From Alphaproteobacteria bacterium GM7ARS4 (GTDB lineage: Bacteria > Pseudomonadota > Alphaproteobacteria > GM7ARS4), in NCBI GenBank assembly GCA_014332745.1, contig JACONL010000001.1, forward strand, positions 278,953 to 342,952: a stretch of DNA of 64,000 nucleotides, in the 5' to 3' direction. Each line of letters opens with the position of its first letter. Position 1 is the stretch's first letter. The notes under the pieces were generated by a model that saw only the letters and a program-made list of their open reading frames with translations, was not told the DNA's origin and did not search any database. Made by a program: the position numbers and the translations under genes. This document shows positions 35,327 to 44,393 of the stretch, one piece after another.

Positions 35327-36346
35327 ATGACGTCTGCTCTCAAACAACAGAATGGGGTGTTTTACACCACTGGCGACAATCCTTTCAGTCATGGGCGTTT
35401 TATCCGTTGGGCTTTAGAGGCGGGGGCGCGAGAGACGACAATCCTCGAGCCTTTCGCTGGCGCAAACCATATCATCGCCATGCTTCAAGAGGTGGATGTG
35501 TGTCGCCGCTATGCCTCCTTTGATATTAATCCACAGGGGCGTTCCGTGTCGATGCGCGACACGCTCAAGGATTTTCCGCGCCATTATCATGTCTGTATCA
35601 CCAACCCCCCATGGCTCTACAAGAGTCGAGCAAAAAGGCTCAACCTCACCTATCCCGATACGCCATGGGATGACCTCTATAAGCATTGTCTCCAACTATG
35701 CCTTGACCATTGCCCTTATGTGGCGGCTCTTGTCCCTGCATCTTTTCTCAATAGCCACCATTTTTTGAGGCGTCTTGATAGCGTCATTATGGTGCAAAAA
35801 CGCTTATTTCGTGATACAGAAAATCCCGTCTGTCTCGCTCTGTTCTGTAGGGAGGCGGTGACAGAGACGGATATTTTCGTGGATGACAAGCCTATAGGGA
35901 CATTATCGGCTTTGCGGGCATTCCTTCCCACGCAAAGTCGCAAGGACATCACGTTCAATGTGCGCCATGGGGCCTTAGGCTTGATGGCCATTGATAACAG
36001 CGTTGAGCCGTCCATACGTTTTTGTTGGGGGGATGATGTCGACCCTTATGCGGTGAGGCATTCATCGCGTTCCATCACACGTATCGATATGGGGATGACG
36101 CATGTGACACAGCGCCTTATTGACAGGTTGAACGACCAGCTGGCGCATTTTAGGGAAAAAACCTATGATGTTTTCATGACGACATTTAAGGGCATAAGGC
36201 GCGATGGCCAGTATCGAAGGCGGTTAGATTATACCCTTGCCAGAAAGATGATGACGGAGTGGGGTGAGCAAGGGGTGCAAGCTCTGTCGCCCCCATTCCA
36301 TAAAAAACATGTCATAAAAAGTGACAAAAAAGATGATTGTTCATAG
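35327..36346 (+). CDS. Unpaired DNA adenine methyltransferase-like protein
   Basis: A 339-residue AdoMet-dependent methyltransferase with the order found in gamma-type N6-adenine enzymes: GVFYTTGDN (motif X-like), ILEPFAGANHIIAML (motif I, AdoMet), FDINP (motif II) and CITNPPWLY (catalytic NPPW, motif IV). The C-terminal half, which would recognise the target, matches nothing I know. No restriction enzyme gene is adjacent. It sits between tRNA-Glu and pqqA, a place typical of accessory insertions, but no repeats or integrase are visible. Confidence 0.8.
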   Translation: MTSALKQQNGVFYTTGDNPFSHGRFIRWALEAGARETTILEPFAGANHIIAMLQEVDVCRRYASFDINPQGRSVSMRDTLKDFPRHYHVCITNPPWLYKSRAKRLNLTYPDTPWDDLYKHCLQLCLDHCPYVAALVPASFLNSHHFLRRLDSVIMVQKRLFRDTENPVCLALFCREAVTETDIFVDDKPIGTLSALRAFLPTQSRKDITFNVRHGALGLMAIDNSVEPSIRFCWGDDVDPYAVRHSSRSITRIDMGMTHVTQRLIDRLNDQLAHFREKTYDVFMTTFKGIRRDGQYRRRLDYTLARKMMTEWGEQGVQALSPPFHKKHVIKSDKKDDCS

Positions 36347-36491
36347 AGTGTTCACATTCATCATCCATCTCATATAGCGTGAGGGGGCAACGTGAGGAGG
36401 GCGTAGCGAGACGGGGCTTATGGTCTGTATCATGGCGTTGTCTCTCGTGTGACACAAGAAACTCACTTTCATACGCTTTAGGAGGCGTTTT

Positions 36492-36572
36492 ATGATGGCT
36501 TGGATGACACCTGAAATCACCGAAGTGTCTGTTGGTCTGGAGATCAACAGCTATGCTTGCGCCGAGGTCTAA
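36492..36572 (+). CDS. pqqA: PQQ precursor peptide PqqA
   Basis: A 26-codon gene. The product begins MMAWMTPEITE, and its core VGLEINSYACAEV aligns with the known PqqA pattern V-G-M-E-V-T-x-Y-x-x-A-E-I; the glutamate and tyrosine four residues apart are the residues that become PQQ. AGGAGG at 36480-36485 is six bases before the first ATG, an excellent ribosome site, and an intrinsic terminator follows at 36609. None of pqqBCDE is nearby, so the peptide gene is detached from its biosynthetic operon. The small size makes it easy to miss. Confidence 0.88.
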   Translation: MMAWMTPEITEVSVGLEINSYACAEV

Positions 36573-36608
36573 AAGTCTCAGCGACTTTTATGGCGTGACG
36601 CCAGCATG

Positions 36609-36652
36609 AGGAAAACCCCGCTCCGTTTTGCGTGAGGGGGGTTTTCTCTTTT
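36609..36652 (+). terminator. Intrinsic terminator after pqqA
   Basis: Stem GAAAACCCC (36611-36619) pairs with GGGGTTTTC (36638-36646) around an 18-base loop, followed by CTCTTTT. It lies 37 bases beyond the pqqA stop and reaches the end of the convergent anmK gene. This is one of the few clear intrinsic terminators in the window. Confidence 0.8.
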
Positions 36653-37793
36653 AAGCTGATGCTCGATGCAACACGCCGCCACGCATGGCATGGGAGACGC
36701 CAGTCGTGCAAGGAAGGGACAAGGGTAACTGGCGAAGGTGACGCACAGCAAGCCACGCAAACGCTTGTGCCTCTAAAACATCGCCATGCCAGCCTATATC
36801 TTCCGCCACCCTTATGGCACACGTTCCCATATGCTCTTCTATCTTTTGTAATAAGGCATGGTTGTGTCGCCCACCGCCCGTGATGACCAGAGAACGCCAT
36901 GGGCTGTTTCCCCATTCTTGTCCTTTGGCGAGTGCTTTGGCTGTGAAAGCCGTCAATGTCGCCGCCCCATCTTCTATGGAGAGATGACGCACGCCATCGA
37001 TACCAAAATCATATCTGTCGAGAGACTTAGGGGGACGTCTGGCAAAATAGGGATGGGCTATCATGGATGATATAATTGTGTCATGGACATGGCCTTTATG
37101 TCCATAAGCGCCATCCTTATCCATTCCCGCAAGGACGCCGCAGTGGCGTATCCAATCATCCACTAGAGCGCACCCGGGCCCTGTGTCAAAGGCATGGACA
37201 ATCTTCCCCTTGTCGAGCACCGTCACATTGGCGACGCCGCCGATATTGACAATGGCCACGGGGTCGCGCCATGCCACATCGTCATGCCTATCGGTAGGGG
37301 CTGTGCGTTGGCGTGTCAGCAAGGCATGGTGAAAGAGCGGGGCAAAGGGCGCGCCTTCACCGCCATGGCGTAGATCTTCTTGTCTAAAATCGCAGACGAC
37401 ATCAATATCCACGCTCTGTGCCAGCGCTCGCCCGTTTCCCAATTGCCAACTGAGGCGTTGGGCGGGCCTATGGCTTATGCTATGGCCATGCATGCCGACC
37501 ACGGCAATATCTTTCTTTGTGAGACCTGTCTCTTGCAATAACGCCATAACAGCTGTGCTATGGAGGGTCGTGAGATGTTCCTCGAGGGCATGGAGACCAT
37601 CATCTTTTTTGGCATAGCCTTTGGATGCTTCACGCAACAGGGCGGAGGTGATATGGGGTTCATAGGGGATATGCGTCGACCCTTTGCTCTTTATCTGGTC
37701 TTCCCCATCTGTTTCGAGGAGCGCCACATCGATGCCATCGGCTGACGTTCCGCTCATGAGGCCAATGCTATGGATTGGTGAGAAAGATGTCAT
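36651..37793 (-). CDS. anmK: Anhydro-N-acetylmuramic acid kinase
   Basis: Phosphorylates and opens 1,6-anhydroMurNAc in peptidoglycan recycling. SIGLMSGTSADGIDVALLET (about residues 9-28) is the phosphate loop, VGMHGHSISHRP, INIGGVANVTVL and FDTGPGCALVD follow, and LVITGGGRHN lies near the C terminus. The ATG at 37793 gives 380 residues; the longer frame to 37892 runs into hdaA. It begins four bases after the hdaA stop, so the two genes are probably coupled. Confidence 0.95.
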   Translation of the reverse strand: MTSFSPIHSIGLMSGTSADGIDVALLETDGEDQIKSKGSTHIPYEPHITSALLREASKGYAKKDDGLHALEEHLTTLHSTAVMALLQETGLTKKDIAVVGMHGHSISHRPAQRLSWQLGNGRALAQSVDIDVVCDFRQEDLRHGGEGAPFAPLFHHALLTRQRTAPTDRHDDVAWRDPVAIVNIGGVANVTVLDKGKIVHAFDTGPGCALVDDWIRHCGVLAGMDKDGAYGHKGHVHDTIISSMIAHPYFARRPPKSLDRYDFGIDGVRHLSIEDGAATLTAFTAKALAKGQEWGNSPWRSLVITGGGRHNHALLQKIEEHMGTCAIRVAEDIGWHGDVLEAQAFAWLAVRHLRQLPLSLPCTTGVSHAMRGGVLHRASA

Positions 37794-37797
37794 GATG

Positions 37798-38517
37798 TCA
37801 TGGCGCTGACAGGGAGTCCGTGGCATGCATTGTGAGGATTTTCTTTGCCATAGGAATGGTGATTTTTTGTTTCTGGCGTGTCGATTCTTCATCTAAGGCG
37901 GAGACAAGGCGTAAGACCATATCGAAACGTCTTTCCATGCGCGAGAGGACAAAGCCTATGACATGGTCGTCGATGGCACACCGCCTATCTTGACAGATTT
38001 TCTTGATGACGGCATGGAGCAAGGCATCATCGGGATGTTTAATGGGAACGCACGGCATAGCGCTCAAGCGCGATGATAAGTCTGCTAGTTCGAGTTGCCA
38101 CAGAGCGACAGCATGGTGTGCTGTCATAAGGAGTGTTTTCCCATGTTGATGGCAATGGCGGAGAATATAAAGGAGTGTTCGCTCGCACCGCCCATCGCGC
38201 ATATGGCGTTGGACGTCATCGAGCGCCCACGACTCGTACATGTCGCCTTGTTGTCGAAGGCGCGTCATCTCTTGTTCTTGCCAGAAGGCGCGCGGGATGA
38301 TGAATGTTTTTGTCATGGAAGAAAAGGCATGGAGAAGGTGCGTTTTGCCACAGCCTCGAGGCCCATAGGTGATAAGACCGCCCCCCTTCTTGTCGGGGCT
38401 CAGCCAGAAGGGCCAACGTTTGAGCCAATCAAAGGCGAGAACATTCGCATCGCTCACAAAGAAATTCTCGAGACGATAACGGCTCTCGAAAGGAAATGTC
38501 AGCACCGACTGGCGCAT
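37798..38517 (-). CDS. hdaA: DnaA-related regulator HdaA
   Basis: A 239-residue AAA+ protein like the ATPase part of DnaA, without the DNA-binding domain. In alphaproteobacteria HdaA with the beta clamp stimulates ATP hydrolysis by DnaA and prevents re-initiation. The N-terminal RQSVLTFPF resembles a clamp-binding motif; Walker A is modified YGPRGCGKTHLLHAF; Walker B is SWALDDVQ. Preceded by perM with a one-base overlap and followed by anmK. Confidence 0.92.
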   Translation of the reverse strand: MRQSVLTFPFESRYRLENFFVSDANVLAFDWLKRWPFWLSPDKKGGGLITYGPRGCGKTHLLHAFSSMTKTFIIPRAFWQEQEMTRLRQQGDMYESWALDDVQRHMRDGRCERTLLYILRHCHQHGKTLLMTAHHAVALWQLELADLSSRLSAMPCVPIKHPDDALLHAVIKKICQDRRCAIDDHVIGFVLSRMERRFDMVLRLVSALDEESTRQKQKITIPMAKKILTMHATDSLSAP

Positions 38518-39623
38518 TATCCCGTTGTCGTATAAAAACGCGTCTCTTTATAGGCAGCGACAGCAAGACGCGTCAACACGACCGCAATGACCGCCCATAA
38601 AGGAGCAAGCAAGACACCGATGAAGCCAAGAAAGACCCCCCCCGCTAAGAGCGCAAACAGCAAGCCAAGAGGATGAAATCCGCCATGGTGGCTGACAAAG
38701 CGAGGCGTCAAGAAAAAACTCTCTACGACATAGCCAAGAGCAAAAATCGCCAAAATCCACCCTATGCCCGCAACGCCAAACCCTTCTATCCAGCCAACGA
38801 GACATGTGATACTCAAAGCGATGAACCAGCCAAGATAGGGAATAATCATAGAAACGCCAGAAACAACCCCCAAAGCAACACTATGGGGAAGGCCTAACAA
38901 GGTGAGACTCACGCCGTAAAATAAAGACAACGCGCCTACCACCATCAGCACACCACGCCCAACACCCGCTAACATCCCCGCCAATTCCTCCATGGCTTTT
39001 CGAAATGCCACGGCATCACGGCGAGGAAGAAGACCTGCCAAATGCCCCATGAAAATATGATAGTCGCGCAAAAGGTAAAATGTCGTGAGGGGTGTCAAGA
39101 GCAACAACATCAGCGTTTGAAAAAAAGCGCGCCCGCCTTCGAATAACGATACAAGCATATCCGTCAAGAAAGAAAAGAGGCGTGGCACCGATGTCTCAGA
39201 CCATGCTTCCCATTGTCCCATCCATCCCATCCTGTCTAGTGGTGACCCCGATGGGTTATGACTCAAGCCGTCCCATGCCGTCATCATACGCTTGCCATAC
39301 TCGAGAAAGAGATGATGTAATGTCGTAAGGGCGCGGGGGAGCGTGTGGGCAAGAGACATGGCTTGTTCTATGAAGGGAGGAAAGAGTAAAAACACAACGA
39401 GCACAAAAAATAATAAAAAACACGCCATGACAAGCAAGGTTGACAGGACTCGGCTCATGCCCCATGTCTCTAGCATGTCAACGAGCGGGTCTAAAAGATA
39501 CGCCAACACAGCGCCGACAACGAAAGGGAGAGCAATGGCATGAAAAACCGATATGAAGAAGAAGGGCAGGAACAGCAAAAAGAGCATGAGCAAAAAAAGA
39601 CGCATCGAAGGCTGTAACATCAT
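38517..39623 (-). CDS. AI-2E family (PerM-like) membrane protein
   Basis: A 368-residue polytopic membrane protein with about eight helices in the AI-2E/PerM/TqsA arrangement: two N-terminal hairpins, an amphipathic periplasmic-like stretch (residues 100-160), then a helical C-terminal half with SMIIPYLGWFIAL and PLWAVIAVVLTRL. Substrates vary in the family. The perM-hdaA order is common in alphaproteobacteria. Its DNA is unusually C-rich on the plus strand compared with neighbouring plus-strand genes. Confidence 0.9.
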   Translation of the reverse strand: MMLQPSMRLFLLMLFLLFLPFFFISVFHAIALPFVVGAVLAYLLDPLVDMLETWGMSRVLSTLLVMACFLLFFVLVVFLLFPPFIEQAMSLAHTLPRALTTLHHLFLEYGKRMMTAWDGLSHNPSGSPLDRMGWMGQWEAWSETSVPRLFSFLTDMLVSLFEGGRAFFQTLMLLLLTPLTTFYLLRDYHIFMGHLAGLLPRRDAVAFRKAMEELAGMLAGVGRGVLMVVGALSLFYGVSLTLLGLPHSVALGVVSGVSMIIPYLGWFIALSITCLVGWIEGFGVAGIGWILAIFALGYVVESFFLTPRFVSHHGGFHPLGLLFALLAGGVFLGFIGVLLAPLWAVIAVVLTRLAVAAYKETRFYTTTG

Positions 39624-39657
39624 GTCCCTTTTCCTGTCTTGTGATGGTGTGTGACCA

Positions 39658-39732
39658 TGGTGGGTGCGACAGGGATTGAACCTGTGACCTCTCCCGTGTG
39701 AGGGGAGCGCTCTCCCGCTGAGCTACGCACCC
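39658..39732 (-). tRNA. tRNA-Val(CAC), CCA encoded
   Basis: On the minus strand acceptor GGGTGCG pairs with CGCACCC; anticodon arm CTCCC-CTCACAC-GGGAG gives CAC; T arm GGTTCAATCCC. The 3' CCA is encoded at 39660-39658, unlike the other four tRNAs here. Confidence 0.95.
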
Positions 39733-39834
39733 CGTGTCGATGATAATCTCTATCGGCGACATCCCGTGTTGTTGAGCCATATCACTATACCATAGCACAA
39801 AAGTTATCCTCAATGATGACGGAAGACGGAAGGC

Positions 39835-39863
39835 TTGTTTTTTCGCCTTTTTTTCCATATAAT
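39835..39863 (+). promoter_or_regulatory. Putative uvrC promoter in an AT-rich spacer
   Basis: TTGTTT (39835-39840), 17 bases, TATAAT (39858-39863). It lies in a 301-base spacer between tRNA-Val and uvrC and would give a leader of about 165 nt. A weak 5-bp hairpin with T-run precedes it (39830-39854). The rest of the spacer holds AT-rich runs and the DnaA box listed separately. Confidence 0.55.
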
Positions 39864-39983
39864 GCGCATTGTTATCTTTTTTATAAGAAAAAACAAAGAG
39901 TTGTTTTTGTTTCATTAACAACAGAGCTCTTCATCGTCAGAGTCCCCATCGTATGACAAAAAAGAGGATTATTTTGCACAGAG

Positions 39984-39992
39984 TTATCCACA
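39984..39992 (+). promoter_or_regulatory. Perfect DnaA box upstream of uvrC
   Basis: TTATCCACA, the consensus DnaA box, 42 bases before the uvrC start, with a one-mismatch copy at 39804-39812 in the same spacer. It may make uvrC responsive to DnaA, or titrate DnaA. Confidence 0.6.
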
Positions 39993-40033
39993 GGCTACGC
40001 CATCGTTTCATGTATCAAGGAGCTAAGTGACCC

Positions 40034-41965
40034 ATGCTCGAACTCCATGAGGAACAACAACCCTTTCATGGGCAGCGGCGATATGGGATAGAGTATATAC
40101 GCCATATGTGTAAGACGCTTCCCGATGCGTCTGGCGTGTATCGCATGGAGGATAAGAACGGCAAAATCCTGTATGTGGGCAAGGCGCGTTCTCTCAGAAA
40201 GCGTGTCGCCAGTTATGGTCGTCGGCATGGGCATGCGGTGCGCGTGCAACGTATGATGTCTATGACGGCGCATGTGGAGGTTATTGTGACGCGCAACGAT
40301 GCCGAGGCGCTCTTATTGGAGAGCAATCTCATCAAGAGATGGCGTCCCCCTTTCAATATCTTATTACTGGATGATAAGAGTTTCCCCTACATTGCGCTGG
40401 GACGTAAGACGCAAGAGTTTGCTCAAATTTTTTTACATCGTGGCGAGAAGAAGGAGGGCACAACCTATTATGGTCCTCTTCCCACATCGAGTGCGGCGCG
40501 TGAGACGATGTATCTTTTAGAGCGTGGCTTTTTATTGCGTAGCTGTCGTGACTCCGTTTTCAAGGCGCGTCGTCGCCCGTGTCTTTTGTATCAAATTAAG
40601 CGGTGTTCTGCTCCTTGTGTGGGGCGTATCAGCAAGGAGGATTATCAAGAATTGGTGCGAGACGCCACATTATTTTTGCAAGGACGTTGTGACTCGTTAC
40701 GTAAGAAACTGACATCGATGATGGAAGACGCCAGCAAAGCGCAGCACTATGAACGAGCGGCGCGTTATCGTGACAGACTCAAGGCGCTGGCGACTGTTCA
40801 TGCCTATCAGCGCGTTGATTATCAGCATATGGGTGATTGCGATGTGCTGGCCGTCTGTAAGGAACAACGTCATAGCTGTGTCCAGATATTCTTTTTTCGC
40901 CATGGGCGTTTGTTAGGTAACTACGCCTATTATCCTCGTCATGATGCCTCTGTGGATGAGTCCGCCATCCTATCGGCAGTGATAGGGCAATTTTATACGA
41001 CTCGTTCTGTGCCGCGTTCTCTCTATGTGAGCCATCGCCCAGAGCAGAGCGACATCCTACAACAGGCACTCAGTGAGCGGGCTGGCCATCGCGTCTCTCT
41101 GCATGATGTTGTGCGCGGTGGCAAGCGTGAGGTGATGGACTATGTCGCAGAGAATGCGCGCCAAGCATTGGCGCGCTACCGCATGCGCGGACATCACATA
41201 CAGCAAGCGCAATCATTTCTACAGCAGCTGTTTGACCGCGCAGAGCCCTTTGAGCGTATTGAAGCGTACGACAATTCCCATACCAGTGGCGCTCATGCTG
41301 TTGGCGTCATGATTGTGACGGATGCTTATGATTTTGTCAGAACAGCCTATCGTCAATTCACCATTGGCAAGCATCAGGGGACATCGACACAAGAGGACGA
41401 CCATGCCATGATGCGGGAAGTCATCACCCGCCGTTTCTCGAAAGCGCTCGCCCAAGGGCATGACAGAGACCACCATCTTTGGCCAGACCTCCTTATTATT
41501 GATGGCGGGAAAGGACAACTCCATAGTGTGCAGCAAGCCCTCGAAGCACTTGGCATTGTCGATGACATACCTATCCTCGCTATGGCAAAGGGAAAGGAAA
41601 GGAGGGCGGGAAAGGAAACATTCCATGTGTCGGACGGACGTTGCTTTATGGTGCGCGATGATGACGCTGTTTCCCATTATCTTCAGCGTCTTCGAGACGA
41701 AGCCCATCGCTTTGCGGTGATGAGCCACCGCAAGAAACGTCAGCGTCCCTTGCGAACATCGTCCCTCGAAGACATCAAAGGGATAGGGAGCATACGTAAA
41801 CGCGCCTTGCTCCGCTACTTTGGTTCTGCCCATGCTGTGTCGGTGGCGGGAATAGAAGATTTAAAGAAAGTCGAGGGAATCCATGACTTTATCGCCCATA
41901 TGATTTATGATTACTTTCACGAGACAGAGGTAGATTTGTCGACACGTAAGGGATATGGGACGTGA
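40034..41965 (+). CDS. uvrC: Excinuclease ABC subunit C
   Basis: The dual-incision nuclease of nucleotide excision repair, 643 residues. The GIY-YIG domain has GVYRMEDKNGKILYVGKARSLRKRV (split here over two motifs: GVYRM and LYVGKA), KRWRPPFNILL and CLLYQIKRCSAPCVG. A UVR domain (LTSMMEDASKAQHYERAARYRDRL), the RNase H-like domain with EAYDNSHTSGAHAVG, and C-terminal HhH motifs (DIKGIGSIRKRALL) follow. uvrC-pgsA is a conserved pair. Confidence 0.97.
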   Translation: MLELHEEQQPFHGQRRYGIEYIRHMCKTLPDASGVYRMEDKNGKILYVGKARSLRKRVASYGRRHGHAVRVQRMMSMTAHVEVIVTRNDAEALLLESNLIKRWRPPFNILLLDDKSFPYIALGRKTQEFAQIFLHRGEKKEGTTYYGPLPTSSAARETMYLLERGFLLRSCRDSVFKARRRPCLLYQIKRCSAPCVGRISKEDYQELVRDATLFLQGRCDSLRKKLTSMMEDASKAQHYERAARYRDRLKALATVHAYQRVDYQHMGDCDVLAVCKEQRHSCVQIFFFRHGRLLGNYAYYPRHDASVDESAILSAVIGQFYTTRSVPRSLYVSHRPEQSDILQQALSERAGHRVSLHDVVRGGKREVMDYVAENARQALARYRMRGHHIQQAQSFLQQLFDRAEPFERIEAYDNSHTSGAHAVGVMIVTDAYDFVRTAYRQFTIGKHQGTSTQEDDHAMMREVITRRFSKALAQGHDRDHHLWPDLLIIDGGKGQLHSVQQALEALGIVDDIPILAMAKGKERRAGKETFHVSDGRCFMVRDDDAVSHYLQRLRDEAHRFAVMSHRKKRQRPLRTSSLEDIKGIGSIRKRALLRYFGSAHAVSVAGIEDLKKVEGIHDFIAHMIYDYFHETEVDLSTRKGYGT

Positions 41966-42023
41966 GAGGAGCAAAGGGAGGTGCTGAGATGGTGTGGGAT
42001 GATGTGATAAGAAGGGAGAGACG

Positions 42024-42650
42024 ATGACTCTTCCCAACACGATCAGTTTAGGAAGAATGGCGCTTGTTCCTGTTGTTGCCACCATGCTGTGGTTTGACAC
42101 GCCTTTTATGCGCTGGCTCGCCCTCTTCTTTTATGTTGCCGCCTGTGTGAGCGATTTTGTGGATGGGTATCTTGCCCGTAGCACCAAGCAAATATCGGTT
42201 TTAGGAAAAATGCTGGACCCCGTGGCGGATAAGCTCATGGTATCCACCGTCATTTTCATGCTTGTCGTCACGGGGCGTATCGAGGGTATTGATACCATTG
42301 CCTCTCTGGTGATTTTATTGCGTGAATTCCTTGTCTCGTCTTTACGTGAATTTCTGTCTAATTTGAATATGCGTATGCATGTGACGGGTGTGGCAAAATG
42401 GAAGACGGCGCTCCAGATGTTCGCGCTAGGGTTTCTTATCGTTGGCGATGCATCGCCATGGTTCATTCCAGCGCTCCTCATAGGGAGCATTGGTTTGTGG
42501 CTTGCGGCTCTTCTCAGCGTCATTTCTGCTTTTGCTTATGTGCGCACGGGCATACGTGGCATAGCACGCTATGACAGGGCGCAAGAAAAGCCACAAGGCA
42601 AGGCAAAACTATCCGTCAAAGGAAGAAGGATAGCGCCCAGCAGTTCATGA
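42024..42650 (+). CDS. pgsA: CDP-diacylglycerol-glycerol-3-phosphate phosphatidyltransferase
   Basis: Makes phosphatidylglycerol phosphate. The CDP-alcohol signature D-x2-D-G-x2-A-R-x8-9-G-x3-D-x3-D is seen as DFVDGYLAR then GKMLDPVADK. Four to six membrane helices in 208 residues; basic tail. It ends inside the mobB start (four-base overlap). Confidence 0.96.
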   Translation: MTLPNTISLGRMALVPVVATMLWFDTPFMRWLALFFYVAACVSDFVDGYLARSTKQISVLGKMLDPVADKLMVSTVIFMLVVTGRIEGIDTIASLVILLREFLVSSLREFLSNLNMRMHVTGVAKWKTALQMFALGFLIVGDASPWFIPALLIGSIGLWLAALLSVISAFAYVRTGIRGIARYDRAQEKPQGKAKLSVKGRRIAPSSS

Positions 42651-43150
42651 AGTGTTTTGGCATTGTCGGCTGGAGTGGTAGCGGAAAGACGACATTGCTC
42701 GTCAAATTAATAGCGCATTTAGGCAAGCAAGGCTTTTCCGTCTCAACGATTAAGCATGCCCACCAAGATTTCGACATCGATAAGGAAGGCAAAGACAGCT
42801 ATCGCCATCGCCATGCTGGCGCAAAAGAGGTGCTTGTGGCGTCACGTAGGCGGTGGGCGTTGATGCACGAATTACGTGACGAGAAAGAGCCAGTTCTTCG
42901 CCGCTTGATTGACAGAATGCATCGAGTCGATATTCTTCTTGTGGAAGGTTTTAAGAGAGAGCCCATTCCTAAAATCGAATTATATCGTCAGGATAATCAT
43001 AAAGCGTTTCTGTATCCCCATGACAAAAATATCATCGCTCTTGCGTGTGATGTGCCTCTCAAGGCATGTCCCCTTCCCGCCTTTTCCCTTGATGATATTC
43101 CCTCCCTTGCGTCTTTTATCATAGGGTATCCGTCTGCTGAGGCGTTTTAA
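42647..43150 (+). CDS. mobB: Molybdopterin-guanine dinucleotide adapter MobB
   Basis: A GTP-binding P-loop protein that assists attachment of GMP to molybdopterin. Walker A VGWSGSGKTTLL (residues 6-17), then TIKHAHQDFDID, SYRHRHAGA and VLLVEGFKREPIPKIE-like elements (ILLVEGFKREP). 167 residues, normal. Inserted, with moeA, between the pgsA and moaD genes that are often neighbours in alphaproteobacteria. Confidence 0.93.
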   Translation: MKCFGIVGWSGSGKTTLLVKLIAHLGKQGFSVSTIKHAHQDFDIDKEGKDSYRHRHAGAKEVLVASRRRWALMHELRDEKEPVLRRLIDRMHRVDILLVEGFKREPIPKIELYRQDNHKAFLYPHDKNIIALACDVPLKACPLPAFSLDDIPSLASFIIGYPSAEAF

Positions 43151-43151
43151 G

Positions 43152-44393
43152 ATGAAGGAATGGTTGTCGGTGGATGATGCCCAGAGGCACATAGAGCATA
43201 AGACAACGGCGATTGCCAGAACGTGCGCCATTCCCCTTCACCAAGCCTATGGGCGTCTTTTGGCACATGATGTCATCACCCCCCGTGATGTTCCCCCCTA
43301 TGATAATGCCGCTGTTGATGGTTATGGCATTATGTGGGATGATGAGCTTTTGCAGGAGGAACGCCCCGCCTTTCGCCTTGTGGGGCGCGCAACGGCTGGC
43401 GCGCCCGCGCGCTACAACGTCAAGAAAAGACAAGCCGTTCAGCTGTTCACAGGGACATGTATGACAGATATTGAAGGAGTCGACACCATCCTCATGGAAG
43501 AGGCATGCCAACAGCAGGACGCTCAGACCATCCTCTTTATCGATAAACGCCATGCCCATCGAGGCATGAATTATCGTTTGAGAGGGGAAGACGTCCGTCA
43601 AGGGCAAAATATCCTTCCACGAGGCTGGCGCCTACGTCCACAAGATATGGCGATGCTCGCCGCTATGGGACATCCTACCGTCGACGTCATGGACAGGGTG
43701 AGGGTTGGCCTTTTCTCCAGTGGCAATGAAATCTATGATGTTGACACGCCATCGCTCCCACAGGCGGGGACGTACGATAGCAACCGCTATGCTGTGCGGG
43801 GCATGTTATCCGCATGGGGCGCGGCTATAGATGATGGCGGTATTTTGCCAGACCATCAAGAGACCATGAGTCATGCCTTGCGACAGGCATCCTATCGTTG
43901 TGATATTCTCATCACCTCAGGCAGTATCTCAGCGAGTGAGAGCGATGCCATTGGCGATATTATCAGCCGTTATGGCGCGCTAGATTTTTGGCGCGTGAAG
44001 ATGAAGCCCGGACGCCCTATTGCCTTTGGGCGACTTCATGGCACGCCTATTCTTGCTCTTCCGGGCAATCCTGTTGCCGTGACCGTAACGTTTTTGCTCT
44101 TTGCGCGTCTTTTGCTACAAAAGAGGGGGGGTGGCATTGTCTCGATGCCTCCTCGCTATCCCGTCACCGCCTTTTTCTCTATGGACAAGAAGCCCGGGAG
44201 ACGCGAATGGATACGATGTCGCCTTGTGGAACGTGATGGTGTTGTGGGTGTTGAGCGCTTTATGAAGACAGGGGCGGGTCTTGTGACATCTCTCGTGCGT
44301 TCGGACGGACTCATAGACATTGCAGAGGACATCACCCATATTCATGAAGGCGATAGCGTTTTTTTCACCCCTTACACGGCATTTTTATCATGA
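43152..44393 (+). CDS. moeA: Molybdopterin molybdotransferase
   Basis: Inserts molybdate into molybdopterin-AMP. Motifs include DVPPYDNAAVDGYG near residue 45, FTGTCMTDIEGVDTILMEE, GLFSSGNEIYD, ITSGSISASESDAI and GRPIAFGRLHGTPILALPGNPVAV. 413 residues, normal. One base after mobB and overlapping moaD by four bases, forming a molybdenum-cofactor operon. The DGYG motif and glycines for adenylyl-MPT binding are intact. Confidence 0.96.
   Translation: MKEWLSVDDAQRHIEHKTTAIARTCAIPLHQAYGRLLAHDVITPRDVPPYDNAAVDGYGIMWDDELLQEERPAFRLVGRATAGAPARYNVKKRQAVQLFTGTCMTDIEGVDTILMEEACQQQDAQTILFIDKRHAHRGMNYRLRGEDVRQGQNILPRGWRLRPQDMAMLAAMGHPTVDVMDRVRVGLFSSGNEIYDVDTPSLPQAGTYDSNRYAVRGMLSAWGAAIDDGGILPDHQETMSHALRQASYRCDILITSGSISASESDAIGDIISRYGALDFWRVKMKPGRPIAFGRLHGTPILALPGNPVAVTVTFLLFARLLLQKRGGGIVSMPPRYPVTAFFSMDKKPGRREWIRCRLVERDGVVGVERFMKTGAGLVTSLVRSDGLIDIAEDITHIHEGDSVFFTPYTAFLS

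Noticed and set aside
36609-36652. Terminator for anmK on the minus strand
   Set aside because: Read on the minus strand the stem is not followed by a U-run and overlaps the anmK stop codon; it fits pqqA on the plus strand.
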